Shown here: one piece after another, positions 43,652 to 54,556 of the stretch
How the letters are laid out: each line of letters opens with the position of its first letter
Numbering within the stretch: position 1 is the stretch's first letter
From: Bacteroidota bacterium
GTDB taxonomy: Bacteria > Bacteroidota > Bacteroidia > Cytophagales > Cyclobacteriaceae
DNA: 64,000 nucleotides
Assembly: GCA_018267275.1 (NCBI GenBank)
Contig: JAFDYV010000001.1
Location: 101,321-165,320, forward strand
Direction: 5' to 3'
The notes under the pieces: model-generated
Database searches by the model: none
The model's input: the letters and a program-made list of their open reading frames with translations, nothing else
What the model was told of the DNA's origin: nothing
Program-made: the position numbers and the translations under genes

Positions 43652-44713
43652 ATGGAGATAAAAGTACTACACAGCATATTGCACACATCCCTGATGCCCT
43701 GGGCATTTGATACAGGGAACACCAAATCCATTACTGAGAAACTGAAAAAAGCGGGCAGCAAGGAACCTGCTTTTGAAAGTGAGCTGATACAGCAACTGAA
43801 AACCTTATTAGCAGATTACCCCGATTTAGTCAAGTGGCTGGATAAACAAAACACCCAAAGCCCCCATCCATTGATGGCTCATTATTTCATCGCAGCTTTT
43901 CCGGCTTATACCAATAATACTTCAAAGTTCTATTCCCTTATCATCAGTAAGGAAGCATTGAGGGTTTTCAATGCCTTTGTAGCAAGGTCAAAAAAGTGGA
44001 GCAACAAGGTGGATGCCATTTATCAAACCAATCTCTTGCTCAAAAGCATCAAGGCACTTGCCCAGCAAACGGTAAAAGAAATGGAGGCAAGAGGCTTGCA
44101 GGATGCACCTACCGAACAATGCGACCTGGTGCATTTCGTCCTGCACCTTTTATTGCAACAGTTGATTGTGCTGTATTTCGATGTACAGGAACATGCCAAA
44201 AACAGTCTGGATACCATCATCAGCTTGGAGGATTTTTACCTCTCTGAACTGAATCTTCCGCTGTCCGCCATCCAACCAATTACACCTATCAAACAGGAAG
44301 AGGCAGCAGAATCTTCTTCCGGTGATGAAAACCCAATATCCAACAAATTCACTTTTGGCTTTAATGGGAATGCAGATAATCTCAAAACCGTCATCAGGCA
44401 ATTGTGCAACAAGGCCGATTTAATCAATGAGGCCAATACCAGCCCGGATGATGTCATCAATGTGCTTTTGGCAAAGGACCTTACCGCCATTGATACAACC
44501 ATACACCTCAACTGTGAAACGGCCATCTTCCGCTACATTGTAGATAGGCTGATGCCTGCTTTCAGCGACCTGAAGTTTATTGCCATTGAAAAATCTGCCC
44601 TGTTCTATTCTAAGAAAGGTAACCTCATCAAGGCTCAAAATCTGTATTCCAGCAAGATTGATAACCCCAAACTAAAGGAAGAAATAGACAAGATTTTTAA
44701 GCATCTGCAATAA
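43652..44713 (+). CDS. Unknown mobile-element protein (353 aa)
   Basis: It starts 2 bp after the integrase stop. The product is mainly alpha-helical, with a Ser/Glu-rich break at about 215-230 dividing an N-terminal domain from a C-terminal one (NLKTVIRQLCNKADLINE...). The last part (FRYIVDRLMPAFSDLKFIAIEKSALFYSKKGNLIKAQNLYSSK) reminds me of a DUF found in Bacteroides conjugative transposons, possibly DUF6617 or RteC-adjacent. I am not certain of that. No enzymatic motif is visible. Its tight coupling to int suggests a role in integration or its control. Confidence 0.7.
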   Translation: MEIKVLHSILHTSLMPWAFDTGNTKSITEKLKKAGSKEPAFESELIQQLKTLLADYPDLVKWLDKQNTQSPHPLMAHYFIAAFPAYTNNTSKFYSLIISKEALRVFNAFVARSKKWSNKVDAIYQTNLLLKSIKALAQQTVKEMEARGLQDAPTEQCDLVHFVLHLLLQQLIVLYFDVQEHAKNSLDTIISLEDFYLSELNLPLSAIQPITPIKQEEAAESSSGDENPISNKFTFGFNGNADNLKTVIRQLCNKADLINEANTSPDDVINVLLAKDLTAIDTTIHLNCETAIFRYIVDRLMPAFSDLKFIAIEKSALFYSKKGNLIKAQNLYSSKIDNPKLKEEIDKIFKHLQ

Positions 44714-44813
44714 AGAATATTGAGTTCATTGAGATTCCTCATTGAGGCCTCAATACCTCAATCTTTGCCCCTCCGCATCTTCAGAAGTTTGCCTCAACAA
44801 ATTCATTTTAACA

Positions 44814-45131
44814 ATGGCAAACGAAGATTTAATCTTAGACAAGCTCACCGAAATCGCTAACAAGCTGGATGAGCAAAACCTGTTACAAAAAACAGTACTG
44901 AACTTTAATGAGGCTTGCAAGTATTTGGACGTAAGCCCATCGCATTTGTACAAACTCACCAGTACAAAGCACATCCCCCATTTCTGTCCGCAGGGTAAAA
45001 AACTCTACTTCAAACGGGAAGAGTTGGATAACTGGTTACAGCGTAACCGCAAATCAGCAGCCGATGAAATAGATCAGATGGCAGCCGATTATGTTATCCG
45101 CAATTCCGCTAAAAAGCGGAACAAGAAGTAA
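44814..45131 (+). CDS. Helix-turn-helix (excisionase-like) protein
   Basis: The ATG at 44814 (MANEDLILDKL) follows a 100-bp gap after the preceding gene. The 105-aa protein has a short coiled coil, then a MerR/Xis-like winged HTH (LNFNEACKYLDVSPSHLYKLTSTKHIPHFCPQGKKLYFKREELDNWL) and a basic tail. This is the helix_turn_helix_17 type of small DNA-binding protein found next to primase/DUF3987 genes in Bacteroidota elements. It probably regulates replication or excision. Confidence 0.85.
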   Translation: MANEDLILDKLTEIANKLDEQNLLQKTVLNFNEACKYLDVSPSHLYKLTSTKHIPHFCPQGKKLYFKREELDNWLQRNRKSAADEIDQMAADYVIRNSAKKRNKK

Positions 45132-45161
45132 GATTTTTTTAATAACTGAACGAACAGAACA

Positions 45162-47410
45162 ATGGCATCAAGTACCATATTCAGAAACTTTACCGTTCCA
45201 GTTGAAAAGAAATCATTGCTTCTTATTGGCAATGATATAGCCAACGGTAAATACAAAGATGAGGTAGAAGAAATCAGGGCATTGCTGGAACAAGGCAAAG
45301 CGGAGGAAGCCGCCAATAAGAAAAAGCAATTATTGGCTTTCACTCCATCCGCAGTATTTACCGAGAAAAGGCAAATGCCTTACCTGGAAATGTACAGCGG
45401 CTTTGTGCATCTTGATTTTGATAAGCTGACACCGGAGCAGTTAGACACAGCCTTCAAAGTCATTGCCGAAATCCCCTACACCTTCTTATGCTTCATCAGC
45501 CCAAGCGGCAACGGCCTCAAAGTATTCATTGAAGTGAATACCGGCATTGAGTACCACGATACAGCCTATTTGCAGGTGCAGCAGTATTATGAAGAAGCAA
45601 CAGGATTAAAGGCAGACCCAAGCTGCAAGGACATCACACGGCTTTGTTTCGTGAGCTATCATCCTGGGCTGTACAAGAACATTCGCAACGAAAAATTCAA
45701 AGTGCAGTTGCCCGAAATCTTCCCACAACAGGAGCCGCAGCCCAAAGCAAAGCCTGTAATCCCAGCAGTTCAGGAAGAACCCGAAGAGGATCTGAACACG
45801 GCTTTCATCTTCAATCAACAAATTCAATTTACCAACCAAAAATCTCAATACACAGATGGAAACAGGAACAATTATATGTATCTGCTTGCTTCTAATTGCA
45901 ACAGAGCTGGTTTATCGCAGTCCGATGTTGAAGTTTTATGTACACAGCATTTTGACCTACCTGAAAGAGAAATTCTCGAAGCGATAAAGAGTGCTTACAC
46001 CCACCACAAACCCGAGTTTGCAAAGTTTGCAAACACTGCAAAGCTGCAAAGTGCGGAACAGCAAGCACCACAGGAAGACTACCTGAAAGCCACACCTACC
46101 ATTCCCGAAGAACTCTATTTGCAAATGCCTGAACTCTTACAGCATGGTGCAATGGCTTTTACCGATGAAAGGGAGAGAGACGTTTTCCTGACGGGTGCAT
46201 TGGCTATTCTCAGCGGATGCTTGCCGGGTGTAAAGGGAGTATATGCAGGCAATGAAGTATTCCCCAACGTATTTTCATTTGCTATTGCTCCGGCTGCCAG
46301 TGGTAAGGGTGCTTTAAAGTTTGCTAAAATGCTGGCAGACGATTACCACAGCTTTGTACTCAAGGCAAGCCGTGAGGCAGAATTGCAATACAATCAGGAG
46401 TTGTCAGAACACAAGCAGCGTATCAGCAGCAAGAAAAAAGGCGATACCTCCACAGAAGAACCTCCCACCAAACCCACCTTTAAAGTGGTGTACATTCCTG
46501 CCAATACGAGCTATGCAAAAATCCTCTGGCACTTGGAGCAGAACGAGGGTACAGGCATCATTTGCGAAACCGAAGCCGACACCCTGGGCAATGTATTCAA
46601 ACAGGAATGGGGTTCCTATTCCGATATGCTTCGCAAATCGTTTCACCACGAGAGGCTTTCCAGTTCCCGTAAAGGCAACAACGAATTTACAGAGGTAAAT
46701 GCCCCCAGCTTGTCCATTGCCCTATCCGGTACACCCATCAGGTAACAGGCTTGATAGCATCTTCCGAAGATGGTTTGTTCAGCCGTTTCCTGTTCTATGC
46801 CTTCAAGGTGGAGCAGCGTTGGAAAGATGTTTCCCCCAATGCCAACAACATAAACCTCACCGAGCATTTCAAAGTCCTTTCTGGCAGGGTGTTTAATTTG
46901 GTCCAGTTCCTGCAAAGGGAGGAAACCATCATAGAGTTAACCACCGAACAATGGCAGCAGCTCAACCAAACCTGCGAGGCATGGCTCAACGAAGTAACCA
47001 TGTTCACAGCCGAGGAAGCCGCCAGTATAGTAAAACGCCTGGGCTTGATCCTGTACCGCATGGCCATGATATTTACTTCCCTGCGGAAGTTTGAGAACGG
47101 AGAAGCAGCCACCCGGATAGTGTGTACCGATGAAGATTTTAATACTGCCCTGCGGTTGGCTGAAATCTACCTGCACCATAGCATCCTCATGTTCAATAAC
47201 CTGCCCAAGCAAAGCGAGGCCACCCAGTTTAAAACAGGCGACAGCAAACGCAAATTCTTTGAGGCGTTACCGGCAGAGTTTACCCGCCAGCAAGCCGTTG
47301 AAATCGGCAAACAGTTCCAGCTTTCACCTCGTACCGTGGACGACATCCTTCATAATGCTACCGGCAAGGCATTGGAAAAACTCAAAGCCGGACACTACCG
47401 CAAAATTTAA
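45162..47410 (+). pseudogene. VirE_N / DUF3987 replication-type protein, frameshifted
   Basis: One gene in two frames. The first part (45162-46745) has a VirE N-terminal (BT4734-like) domain with FVHLDFDKLTPEQLDTAF and DITRLCFVSYHPGLY. The start of the DUF3987 ATPase domain follows, with a degenerate P-loop APAASGKGALK. It then stops after LSGTPIR. The expected continuation (a QV-GLIASSEDGLFSRF phrase) is in the -1 frame and runs to 47410. The break is at CCC 46734-46736: one missing C restores a protein of about 748 aa. Proteins of this kind act as primase/helicase-like factors in mobile elements. It could be a real mutation or a base-call error. Confidence 0.85.
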
Positions 47411-47435
47411 CCTTCATCATTCCCCCTGCATAGCT

Positions 47436-47465
47436 CCCCATACGGCATACCCGATGGGGTTTTTG
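47436..47465 (+). terminator. Terminator after the DUF3987 gene
   Basis: Arms CCCCAT (47436-47441) and ATGGGG (47454-47459) followed by a T-run. It separates the replication-type gene from the restriction operon. Confidence 0.65.
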
Positions 47466-47535
47466 CTTTGTTTGCAGACTTTGCAAGGTTTGCTGCTTTG
47501 CTAAATTTCTTATCATTCTATTGCCTTTCTTTTCT

Positions 47536-47543
47536 TATATTTG
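47536..47543 (+). promoter_or_regulatory. -7 promoter element of the XRE-restriction operon
   Basis: TATATTTG, an exact TAnnTTTG match, lies 30 bp before the XRE ATG at 47573. It is the only good promoter element seen ahead of the restriction genes, so it may drive XRE, hsdMS, prrC and hsdR. Confidence 0.65.
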
Positions 47544-47572
47544 CCAATATTTGTCAAGACAATAAAATTACA

Positions 47573-47869
47573 ATGGCAACACAATTTGGTGATAGGATTC
47601 GGGAGCTTCGGACGAAACAGAAAATGCTTTTGCGGCATGTTGCTTCACAGTTAGATGTTGACACTTCTATCATTAGTAAAATTGAGAGAGGCGATAGACA
47701 AATAAAAAAAGAACAGATTGCCGTTTTGGCTGAAATACTAAAAGCTGACAAGGAGGAGCTTCTTACCCTTTGGCTGGCCGACCAATTATACAATGTCATT
47801 GAAGGCGAACCTATGGCAGACGAAGCCCTAAAGTCAGTTTCAAAAAAAATAAAGAAATCAAAGTTGTGA
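47573..47869 (+). CDS. XRE-family transcriptional regulator
   Basis: The ATG at 47573 (MATQFGDRIREL) is used. The 98-aa product is a Cro/C1-type HTH (LRHVASQLDVDTSIISKIERGDRQIKKEQIAVLAEIL, residues about 20-65) with a helical C-terminus. It sits 58 bp ahead of the methyltransferase on the same strand. Small XRE proteins in this position often act as controllers that time restriction after methylation, as C proteins do in type II systems. That role is an inference here. Confidence 0.88.
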   Translation: MATQFGDRIRELRTKQKMLLRHVASQLDVDTSIISKIERGDRQIKKEQIAVLAEILKADKEELLTLWLADQLYNVIEGEPMADEALKSVSKKIKKSKL

Positions 47870-47927
47870 TTTACAATTAATAGATGATGATAAGAGTTAA
47901 ACCACAAGACTTATTAAAAGAGAAAAA

Positions 47928-50072
47928 ATGACAAGCATAGCACAACGACAAGAATTGCAAGCCAAAATATGGAAAATAGCCAACGATGTTCGTGGCTCAG
48001 TGGATGGATGGGATTTTAAACAGTTTGTCTTAGGTACTCTGTTCTATCGCTTCATTAGTGAAAACTTCACCAATTACATTGAAGGTGGTGATGAAAGCGT
48101 AAACTATGCCAACTACCCTGACAAAGAAATTACACCCGAAATTAAAGACGATGCGATAAAAACAAAAGGGTACTTCATTTATCCAAGCCAACTTTTTGTG
48201 AATGTTGCCAAAACTGCCAATACCAACCCCAATCTGAACACAGACTTAAAAGCGATTTTTGACGCTATTGAAAGTTCTGCAAACGGCTATCCATCTGAAC
48301 CAGACATTAAAGGTTTGTTTGCCGACTTTGATACCACAAGCACACGATTGGGGAATACCGTTGAAAGCAAGAACAGTACTTTGGCTAAAGTCTTAAAAGG
48401 AATTGAAGAACTTGACTTTGGAAATTTTGAAGACAATCAAATCGACTTGTTTGGTGATGCTTATGAGTTTTTGATTTCCAATTATGCAGCCAATGCAGGA
48501 AAATCAGGAGGTGAGTTTTTTACACCACAGCACGTCTCAAAACTCATTGCACAATTGGCAATGCACAAGCAAGACAAAGTAAACAAGATTTACGACCCTG
48601 CGGCAGGTTCAGGCTCTTTGTTGTTGCAAGCCAAAAAGCATTTCGACAATCATATTATTGAAGAAGGTTTTTATGGACAGGAAGTAAACCACACTACTTA
48701 CAACCTTGCTCGCATGAACATGTTTTTACACAACATCAATTACGACAAGTTTAATATTGCCCTTGGCAATACACTCATTGACCCACATTATGGTGATGAG
48801 AAACCTTTTGATGCCATTGTTTCTAATCCTCCATACTCTATCAAATGGATTGGTGACGATGACCCAACGCTGATTAATGATGACCGTTTCGCTCCTGCTG
48901 GTGTATTGGCTCCTAAATCAAAAGCAGATTTTGCTTTTGTGCTTCATTGCCTAAGTTATCTTTCAAGTAAAGGTAGAGCTGCCATTGTTTGTTTCCCGGG
49001 TATTTTTTACCGTAGTGGTACTGAGCAAAAGATTAGAAAATACTTAGTTGACAATAATTATGTTGAGACCGTAATTTCTTTAGCACCAAATCTGTTTTAT
49101 GGCACTACTATATCTGTAAACATTCTAGTTCTTTCAAAACACAAAACGAAAAATAAAACGCAGTTTATTGATGCAAGCAGCGAAGAATTTTTCAAGAAGG
49201 AAACTAACAACAATGTACTTACTGATAAGCACATTAAAAAGATTATGGAGTTTTTTGATAGAAAAGAAGACGTTGAACATATTACAAAATCAATAGACAA
49301 TCATATTATCGCTGAAAAGGACTATAATCTTTCTGTTAGTGCTTATGTTGAGCCAAAAGACAATCGTGACCAAATAGACATTTCTATATTAAATCAAGAA
49401 ACAGCAAAAACAGAAGAGAAAATAAATTCCTTACGAATTAATATTAAATCAATTATTAGTGAGATTGAGGACATAGGCAGTTTTAATAAACTATTAGAAG
49501 ACGTTGATGTTGGATGGAGTAATTTAGGTGATTCATCATTTATTGAAATTGCAAATTCAGGTAGAACACCTGTTAAAGCTTCTGAAAGGATACCAGGAAA
49601 CGTACCTTATTACGGGGCAAACAATATTCAAGACTATGTCGAAGGCTATACTCATGAAGGTGAATATGTTCTAATCGCAGAAGATGGAACACAAAGTATC
49701 GAGAATTACTCAATACAGTGGGCTACAGGTAAGTTTTGGGCAAATAACCATGTTCATGTTTTGCGAGGAACAGATAAAATAAATAGTCGTTTCATATTTC
49801 ATTATTTAAGAACAGTAAATTTCGTTCCGTTTTTATCTGGAGGTGATAGAGCAAAACTTACGAAAGCAAAATTGGTTGATATACCAATTCCAGTCCCATG
49901 TCCGGCTGACACGAAAAGATCACTCGAAATTCAAAATGAAATCGTTCGGATTCTTGACACATTTACGGAGCTTTCAGCGGAGCTTTCAGCGGAGCTTTCA
50001 GCTCGCAAAAAGCAGTATGAGTTTTACAGGAATATGCTATTAACTTTTCCCAAAAACAATTTGAACGCATAA
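47928..50072 (+). CDS. hsdM: Type I restriction methyltransferase fused to a single-TRD HsdS half
   Basis: A 714-aa protein. Residues 1-515 are HsdM: helical N-terminal domain, AdoMet motif [13 protein letters not shown] (223-234), catalytic NPPY (300-303), and the C-terminal coiled coil [20 protein letters not shown]. Without a break it continues into one HsdS target-recognition domain (about 528-660: VGWSNLGD..., [34 protein letters not shown]). The conserved helical spacer follows, ending [11 protein letters not shown] tandem ELSA x3 occupies residues 681-692. No separate hsdS is present. It modifies adenine in the target and provides specificity for HsdR. Confidence 0.9.
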   Translation: MTSIAQRQELQAKIWKIANDVRGSVDGWDFKQFVLGTLFYRFISENFTNYIEGGDESVNYANYPDKEITPEIKDDAIKTKGYFIYPSQLFVNVAKTANTNPNLNTDLKAIFDAIESSANGYPSEPDIKGLFADFDTTSTRLGNTVESKNSTLAKVLKGIEELDFGNFEDNQIDLFGDAYEFLISNYAANAGKSGGEFFTPQHVSKLIAQLAMHKQDKVNKIYDPAAGSGSLLLQAKKHFDNHIIEEGFYGQEVNHTTYNLARMNMFLHNINYDKFNIALGNTLIDPHYGDEKPFDAIVSNPPYSIKWIGDDDPTLINDDRFAPAGVLAPKSKADFAFVLHCLSYLSSKGRAAIVCFPGIFYRSGTEQKIRKYLVDNNYVETVISLAPNLFYGTTISVNILVLSKHKTKNKTQFIDASSEEFFKKETNNNVLTDKHIKKIMEFFDRKEDVEHITKSIDNHIIAEKDYNLSVSAYVEPKDNRDQIDISILNQETAKTEEKINSLRINIKSIISEIEDIGSFNKLLEDVDVGWSNLGDSSFIEIANSGRTPVKASERIPGNVPYYGANNIQDYVEGYTHEGEYVLIAEDGTQSIENYSIQWATGKFWANNHVHVLRGTDKINSRFIFHYLRTVNFVPFLSGGDRAKLTKAKLVDIPIPVPCPADTKRSLEIQNEIVRILDTFTELSAELSAELSARKKQYEFYRNMLLTFPKNNLNA
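49968..50003 (+). repeat. 12-bp tandem repeat x3 encoding [12 protein letters not shown]
   Basis: Units GAGCTTTCAGCG, GAGCTTTCAGCG and GAGCTTTCAGCT in frame within the specificity part of the HsdM-S fusion, in the helix after the recognition domain. A 12-bp unit means gain or loss keeps the frame and changes helix length by four residues. Confidence 0.92.
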
Positions 50073-50073
50073 T

Positions 50074-51237
50074 ATGGGACAGTCATTAACACAAATATCT
50101 GAAACACTTAGAGATGCAGTAAATAAAGCTCAGTTAATCTATGCTTTTAATGGCACTGGTAAAACAAGATTGTCACGTGAATTCAGACTTTTGGTTGCTC
50201 CAAAAGATGAAGATGTTGAAGAAGAAACAGGCATAAAAGTTCTCTATTACAACGCATTTACAGAAGACCTCTTTTATTGGGACAATGATTTAGATGCTGA
50301 TGTGAACAGAAAATTAATCATTCGCCCCAACGGATTTACAAATATGGTTCTGAAGTTTTTGAAAGACCAAGGGCTTGACGGCAACATCATTTCAAATTTT
50401 CAACACTTCACAAGTGACAAAGTAACACCTCGTTTTAATGAAGAATATACAATCAAAGGCGAGAATGATAAAGACATTACTGTAAAGGCATACTCTGAAA
50501 TTACCTTCTCTATAGAAGGTGGTAATGAGGAAAGCATACCGAATATAAAAATTTCAAAAGCAGAAGAAAGCAATCTGATTTGGTGTGTGTTTTATAGTTT
50601 GCTTGAACAGGTCGTTGAGCAATTGAATATTCCAGAACCTGCGAACCGTTCAACTGACAAGTTCAATGATTTAAAGTATGTGTTTATTGACGACCCTGTG
50701 AGTTCATTGGACGATAATCATTTGATTGAACTGGCGGTTAACTTGGCTCTAATCATTAAGAAATCTACTGGCTTAAAATTTATCATTTCAACTCATAGCC
50801 CACTCTTCTACAATGTTCTCTATAATGAATTAGGGTTAAAGGCAGGATATATTCTCAATAAACTCAATGACGGCACTTTTGAACTATTAGAAAAGAAAGG
50901 AGACTCAAATAAAAGTTTCTCCTACCACCTTTTTCTAAAACAAACCATTCAGGAAGCCATAGACAATAATGCAATTCAGAAATACCACTTTACCCTTCTG
51001 AGAAATCTATATGAGAAAACGGCAAATTTCTTGGGTTATCCAAGATGGTCGGAATTATTGCCCGATGACAAGCAAACCTATTACAATCGTGTAATTCAAT
51101 TTACAAGTCATTCCACCTTATCAAATGAGGTAGTCGCAGAACCAACTGAACCAGAAAAACAAACTGTAGCTTTTTTATTAAAGCATCTTACAGACAATTA
51201 TAATTATTGGAAAGAAGCACAAAATGTCACAGTATAA
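50074..51237 (+). CDS. prrC: PrrC-like anticodon nuclease candidate
   Basis: A 387-aa protein. The N-terminal ABC-type ATPase portion has Walker A-like AFNGTGKT (24-31), a signature-like ISKAEESN (160-167), Walker B and D-loop [12 protein letters not shown] (203-214) and H-loop His241 (STHSPLF). The C-terminal part has Arg310, Glu314 (RNLYEK) and His346 (FTSHST). That reproduces the order and exact spacing of the EcoPrrC catalytic triad Arg320/Glu324/His356, and total length (396 aa in E. coli) also agrees. It sits between hsdM-S and hsdR, as prrC does, starting 2 bp after the fusion. It is predicted to stay silent inside the restriction complex and cleave a tRNA anticodon loop when restriction is inhibited. 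The family call is strong; the tRNA target is unknown. Confidence 0.82.
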   Translation: MGQSLTQISETLRDAVNKAQLIYAFNGTGKTRLSREFRLLVAPKDEDVEEETGIKVLYYNAFTEDLFYWDNDLDADVNRKLIIRPNGFTNMVLKFLKDQGLDGNIISNFQHFTSDKVTPRFNEEYTIKGENDKDITVKAYSEITFSIEGGNEESIPNIKISKAEESNLIWCVFYSLLEQVVEQLNIPEPANRSTDKFNDLKYVFIDDPVSSLDDNHLIELAVNLALIIKKSTGLKFIISTHSPLFYNVLYNELGLKAGYILNKLNDGTFELLEKKGDSNKSFSYHLFLKQTIQEAIDNNAIQKYHFTLLRNLYEKTANFLGYPRWSELLPDDKQTYYNRVIQFTSHSTLSNEVVAEPTEPEKQTVAFLLKHLTDNYNYWKEAQNVTV

Positions 51238-54200
51238 AACCATAGCAGAATCAAATAACTTTATCGTACTTGATAAGTTCACCAAGTATTATGAAGTGAA
51301 CGAAGCACCTGCTGTTTACCAAACAGAGGCAGCATTGGAAAAGGAATTTATTCAAGACCTGGTCAATCAGGGTTATGAAAATCCTATAAACATCAATACA
51401 CCGGAAGCGATGTTGGCGAATGCAAGGGCACAACTGCAATCGCTAAATAATGTTGCGTTTTCTGATGGTGAGTGGACACGTTTTGTAGAAGAGTATTTAG
51501 ATAAACCAAGTGACAACCTTGTTGAGAAGACCAGAAAAATTCACGACAACTATATCTACGATTTTGTTTTTGATGATGGACATATTCAAAACATCTATTT
51601 GGTAGATAAAAAGAATGTTACCCGAAATAAGGTTCAGGTAATCAAACAATTTGAACAAAAAGGCACTCATGCCAATCGTTATGATGTAACAATATTGGTA
51701 AATGGATTGCCATTGGTGCAAGTTGAATTAAAAAAACGTGGTGTTGCCATTCGTGAAGCGTTCAATCAAGTTCACAGATATTCAAAAGAAAGTTTTAACA
51801 GTCATAATTCCCTCTTTAAATACATTCAGATTTTTGTCATTTCAAACGGTACTGACAGCCGATATTTTGCAAATACAGTGGAGCGAAACAAAAACAGTTT
51901 CGACTTTACTATGAATTGGGCAAAGGCAGATAATACGCTGATTAAAGACCTGAAAGATTTTACAAGTACCTTTTTTCAGAAAAAGACGCTTTTAGAAGTT
52001 TTATTAAAGTATTCCGTTTTTGATACCAGCGATACGCTTTTGGTAATGAGACCGTATCAAATTGCAGCAACAGAACGAATCTTATGGAAAATTGAAAGTT
52101 CGTATCTGGCTAAAAAATGGTCAACCAACGAAGGAGGCGGTTATATTTGGCACACCACAGGTTCAGGAAAAACGCTTACCAGTTTTAAAGCGGCACTTTT
52201 AGCAACGCAATTGGATTTTATTGATAAAGTATTTTTTGTAGTTGACCGTAAAGACTTGGACTTTCAAACTATGAAGGAGTATCAGCGTTTTTCTCCCGAT
52301 AGTGTAAATGGTTCGGATAGTACAGCGGGTTTAAAACGGAATATTGAAAAGGACGACAATAAAATTATTGTTACCACCATACAAAAACTAAATAACCTCA
52401 TGAAAAGTGAGGGTGATTTGCCCATTTACCAAAAGCAAGTCGTTTTCATTTTTGATGAAGCACACCGGTCTCAATTTGGTGAAGCACAAAAAAATCTGAT
52501 TAAGAAGTTTAAAAAGTTCTATCAATTTGGATTTACAGGAACTCCAATATTTGTTCAAAATGCTTTAGGTTCTGAAACTACGGCAAGTGTTTTCGGTCGT
52601 GAACTGCACTCCTATGTAATTACGGATGCAATTCGTGATGAAAAAGTGCTGAAATTCAAAGTTGACTATAATGATGTTCGTCCTCAGTTTAAGAGCATAG
52701 AAACTGAAATAGATGAGAAAAAATTAAGTGCAGCAGAAAACAAAACGGCTTTGCTTCACCCTGAACGCATCAAAGAAATATCTCAATACATTTTACAGAA
52801 TTTCAGAATAAAAACCCATAGAAACCAAGGAAGCAACAAAGGCTTTAATGCCATGTTTGCCGTAAGTAGTGTTGATGCTGCAAAATGCTATTATGAGGAA
52901 TTAAACAACTTGCAAAAAAATAGCGAGAAGCCTTTAAAAATTGCTACCATTTTTTCCTTTGCAGCTAATGAAGAACAAAGTGCAATAGGTGAAATAGTTG
53001 ACGAGACTTTTGAGCCTTCAGCAATGGATGTTACAGCCAAAGAGTTTTTAACCAAAGCTATCAATGACTATAACGCCATGTTTAGAACCAGTTATGGCGT
53101 TGACAGCAATGAGTTTCAGAATTATTACCGTGACCTTGCCAAACGAGTAAAGAACAAAGAAATTGATTTAATCATCGTGGTCGGAATGTTCTTAACTGGC
53201 TTTGATGCTCCTACTCTCAATACATTGTTTGTTGACAAAAATTTGAGGTATCACGGTTTAATTCAAGCCTTTTCACGAACAAACAGAATTTATGATGCTA
53301 CAAAGACCTTTGGCAACATTGTTACCTTCCGTGATTTAGAAAAAGCAACTGTTGACGCTATTACGCTTTTCGGAGACAGTAACACAAAGAATGTGGTTCT
53401 TGAAAAGAGTTACAAAGAATATTTGGAAGGCTTTACGGACATTGTTACAGGTGAAGCACGGAGAGGTTATCTTGAAGTAGTAAAAGAGTTAAATGAGAAA
53501 TTCCCTAACCCTGACCAAATCGTAAAAGAGAAGGACAAAAAGGAATTTGCAAAACTATTCGGAGAATATTTGAGAGTGGAAAACATACTCCAGAACTATG
53601 ATGAATTTAACCACCTCAAAGCACTTCAAGGAATTGACTTAAATAATCCAGAAGCAGTTGAAGAATTTAAGAAAGTTCATTTTGTAACAGATGAGGACAT
53701 TGCAGCCATGCAAAAAATTGAATTGCTCAAGGAAAGGACAGTTCAGGATTACCGTTCTACCTACAATGATATTCGTGATTGGTTAAGACGGGAGAAAAGC
53801 GGTAAAGAAGCAGAAGAATCTACAATCGACTGGGACGATGTTGTGTTTGAAGTTGACTTACTAAAATCACAAGAAATAAACCTTGATTACATTCTGGAAT
53901 TGATTTTTGAGCATAACAAGAAAACCAAAGACAAAGACACTTTGATTACTGAAATACGCAGAGTTATTCGTGCAAGTGTTGGTAATAGAGCAAAAGAGAG
54001 TTTGGTTGTTGATTTCATCAATGAGACCGACCTTGACACGCTACAAGACAAAGCGAATGTTATTGATTCATTTTTCGTATTTGCTCAAAACAAGCAGAAA
54101 GCGGAAGCCTTGGAATTAATCACAGAAGAAAATCTAAATGAAGAAGCAGCAAAGCGTTACATAACAAATTCCTTGAAGCGAGAATATGCAAGTGAAAACG

Positions 54201-54331
54201 GAACAGAACTCAATGCTCTTTTACCGAAAATGAGTCCTTTAAATCCTCAGTACTTGACTAAGAAACAAAGTGTTTTTCAAAAATTAGTTTCGTTTGTAGA
54301 GAAGTTTAAAGGAGTTGGAGGACAGCTTTAA
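51224..54331 (+). CDS. hsdR: Type I restriction endonuclease subunit HsdR
   Basis: A 1035-aa HsdR. The PD-(D/E)xK nuclease domain has Asp154 (YDVTILVN), Glu168 and Lys170 (VQVELKKRG). SF2 translocase motifs follow: Q-tip-like [11 protein letters not shown], Walker A TTGSGKT (311-317), DEAH (411-414), GFTGTPIF, and motif [14 protein letters not shown]. The C-terminal helical domain that contacts the methyltransferase covers about 740-1035. Its start lies 14 bp inside prrC, so it is coupled. It cleaves unmodified DNA at a distance after ATP-driven translocation. Confidence 0.95.
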   Translation: MSQYKTIAESNNFIVLDKFTKYYEVNEAPAVYQTEAALEKEFIQDLVNQGYENPININTPEAMLANARAQLQSLNNVAFSDGEWTRFVEEYLDKPSDNLVEKTRKIHDNYIYDFVFDDGHIQNIYLVDKKNVTRNKVQVIKQFEQKGTHANRYDVTILVNGLPLVQVELKKRGVAIREAFNQVHRYSKESFNSHNSLFKYIQIFVISNGTDSRYFANTVERNKNSFDFTMNWAKADNTLIKDLKDFTSTFFQKKTLLEVLLKYSVFDTSDTLLVMRPYQIAATERILWKIESSYLAKKWSTNEGGGYIWHTTGSGKTLTSFKAALLATQLDFIDKVFFVVDRKDLDFQTMKEYQRFSPDSVNGSDSTAGLKRNIEKDDNKIIVTTIQKLNNLMKSEGDLPIYQKQVVFIFDEAHRSQFGEAQKNLIKKFKKFYQFGFTGTPIFVQNALGSETTASVFGRELHSYVITDAIRDEKVLKFKVDYNDVRPQFKSIETEIDEKKLSAAENKTALLHPERIKEISQYILQNFRIKTHRNQGSNKGFNAMFAVSSVDAAKCYYEELNNLQKNSEKPLKIATIFSFAANEEQSAIGEIVDETFEPSAMDVTAKEFLTKAINDYNAMFRTSYGVDSNEFQNYYRDLAKRVKNKEIDLIIVVGMFLTGFDAPTLNTLFVDKNLRYHGLIQAFSRTNRIYDATKTFGNIVTFRDLEKATVDAITLFGDSNTKNVVLEKSYKEYLEGFTDIVTGEARRGYLEVVKELNEKFPNPDQIVKEKDKKEFAKLFGEYLRVENILQNYDEFNHLKALQGIDLNNPEAVEEFKKVHFVTDEDIAAMQKIELLKERTVQDYRSTYNDIRDWLRREKSGKEAEESTIDWDDVVFEVDLLKSQEINLDYILELIFEHNKKTKDKDTLITEIRRVIRASVGNRAKESLVVDFINETDLDTLQDKANVIDSFFVFAQNKQKAEALELITEENLNEEAAKRYITNSLKREYASENGTELNALLPKMSPLNPQYLTKKQSVFQKLVSFVEKFKGVGGQL

Positions 54332-54385
54332 ATGAGAAAGTAAGGTTTTAAACGCATATTAGGTAAGCAAGAATTACATTTAAAA

Positions 54386-54556
54386 ATGACTAACAATGCA
54401 CAACATAACGACATCATATTTTACAACACCCCCACCGGTGATGTGAAAGATGTAAATGGCAACTGCTCTAAAAATTCGAGTAGTTCAGATGTTGAACTAT
54501 TTCCATTTTGGAAACAGTTCAGTTGGGTGGCGGCCAATAGTAAGAACCTGCAATAA
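54386..54556 (+). pseudogene. Decayed RhuM-like N-terminal fragment
   Basis: A 56-codon frame whose start (MTNNAQHNDIIFYNTPTGDVKDV) matches, from memory, the beginning of virulence RhuM family proteins (…IIIYTTPDGNVKVEV). It loses the similarity after about 25 residues and stops. The intact family is about 330 aa. RhuM genes commonly travel inside type I restriction loci, which fits the position directly after hsdR. It is probably a remnant rather than a gene. Confidence 0.5.

Noticed and set aside
46730..46745. Programmed -1 frameshift in the DUF3987 gene
   Set aside because: No canonical slippery heptamer or following stem was seen; a single missing C explains the break more simply.
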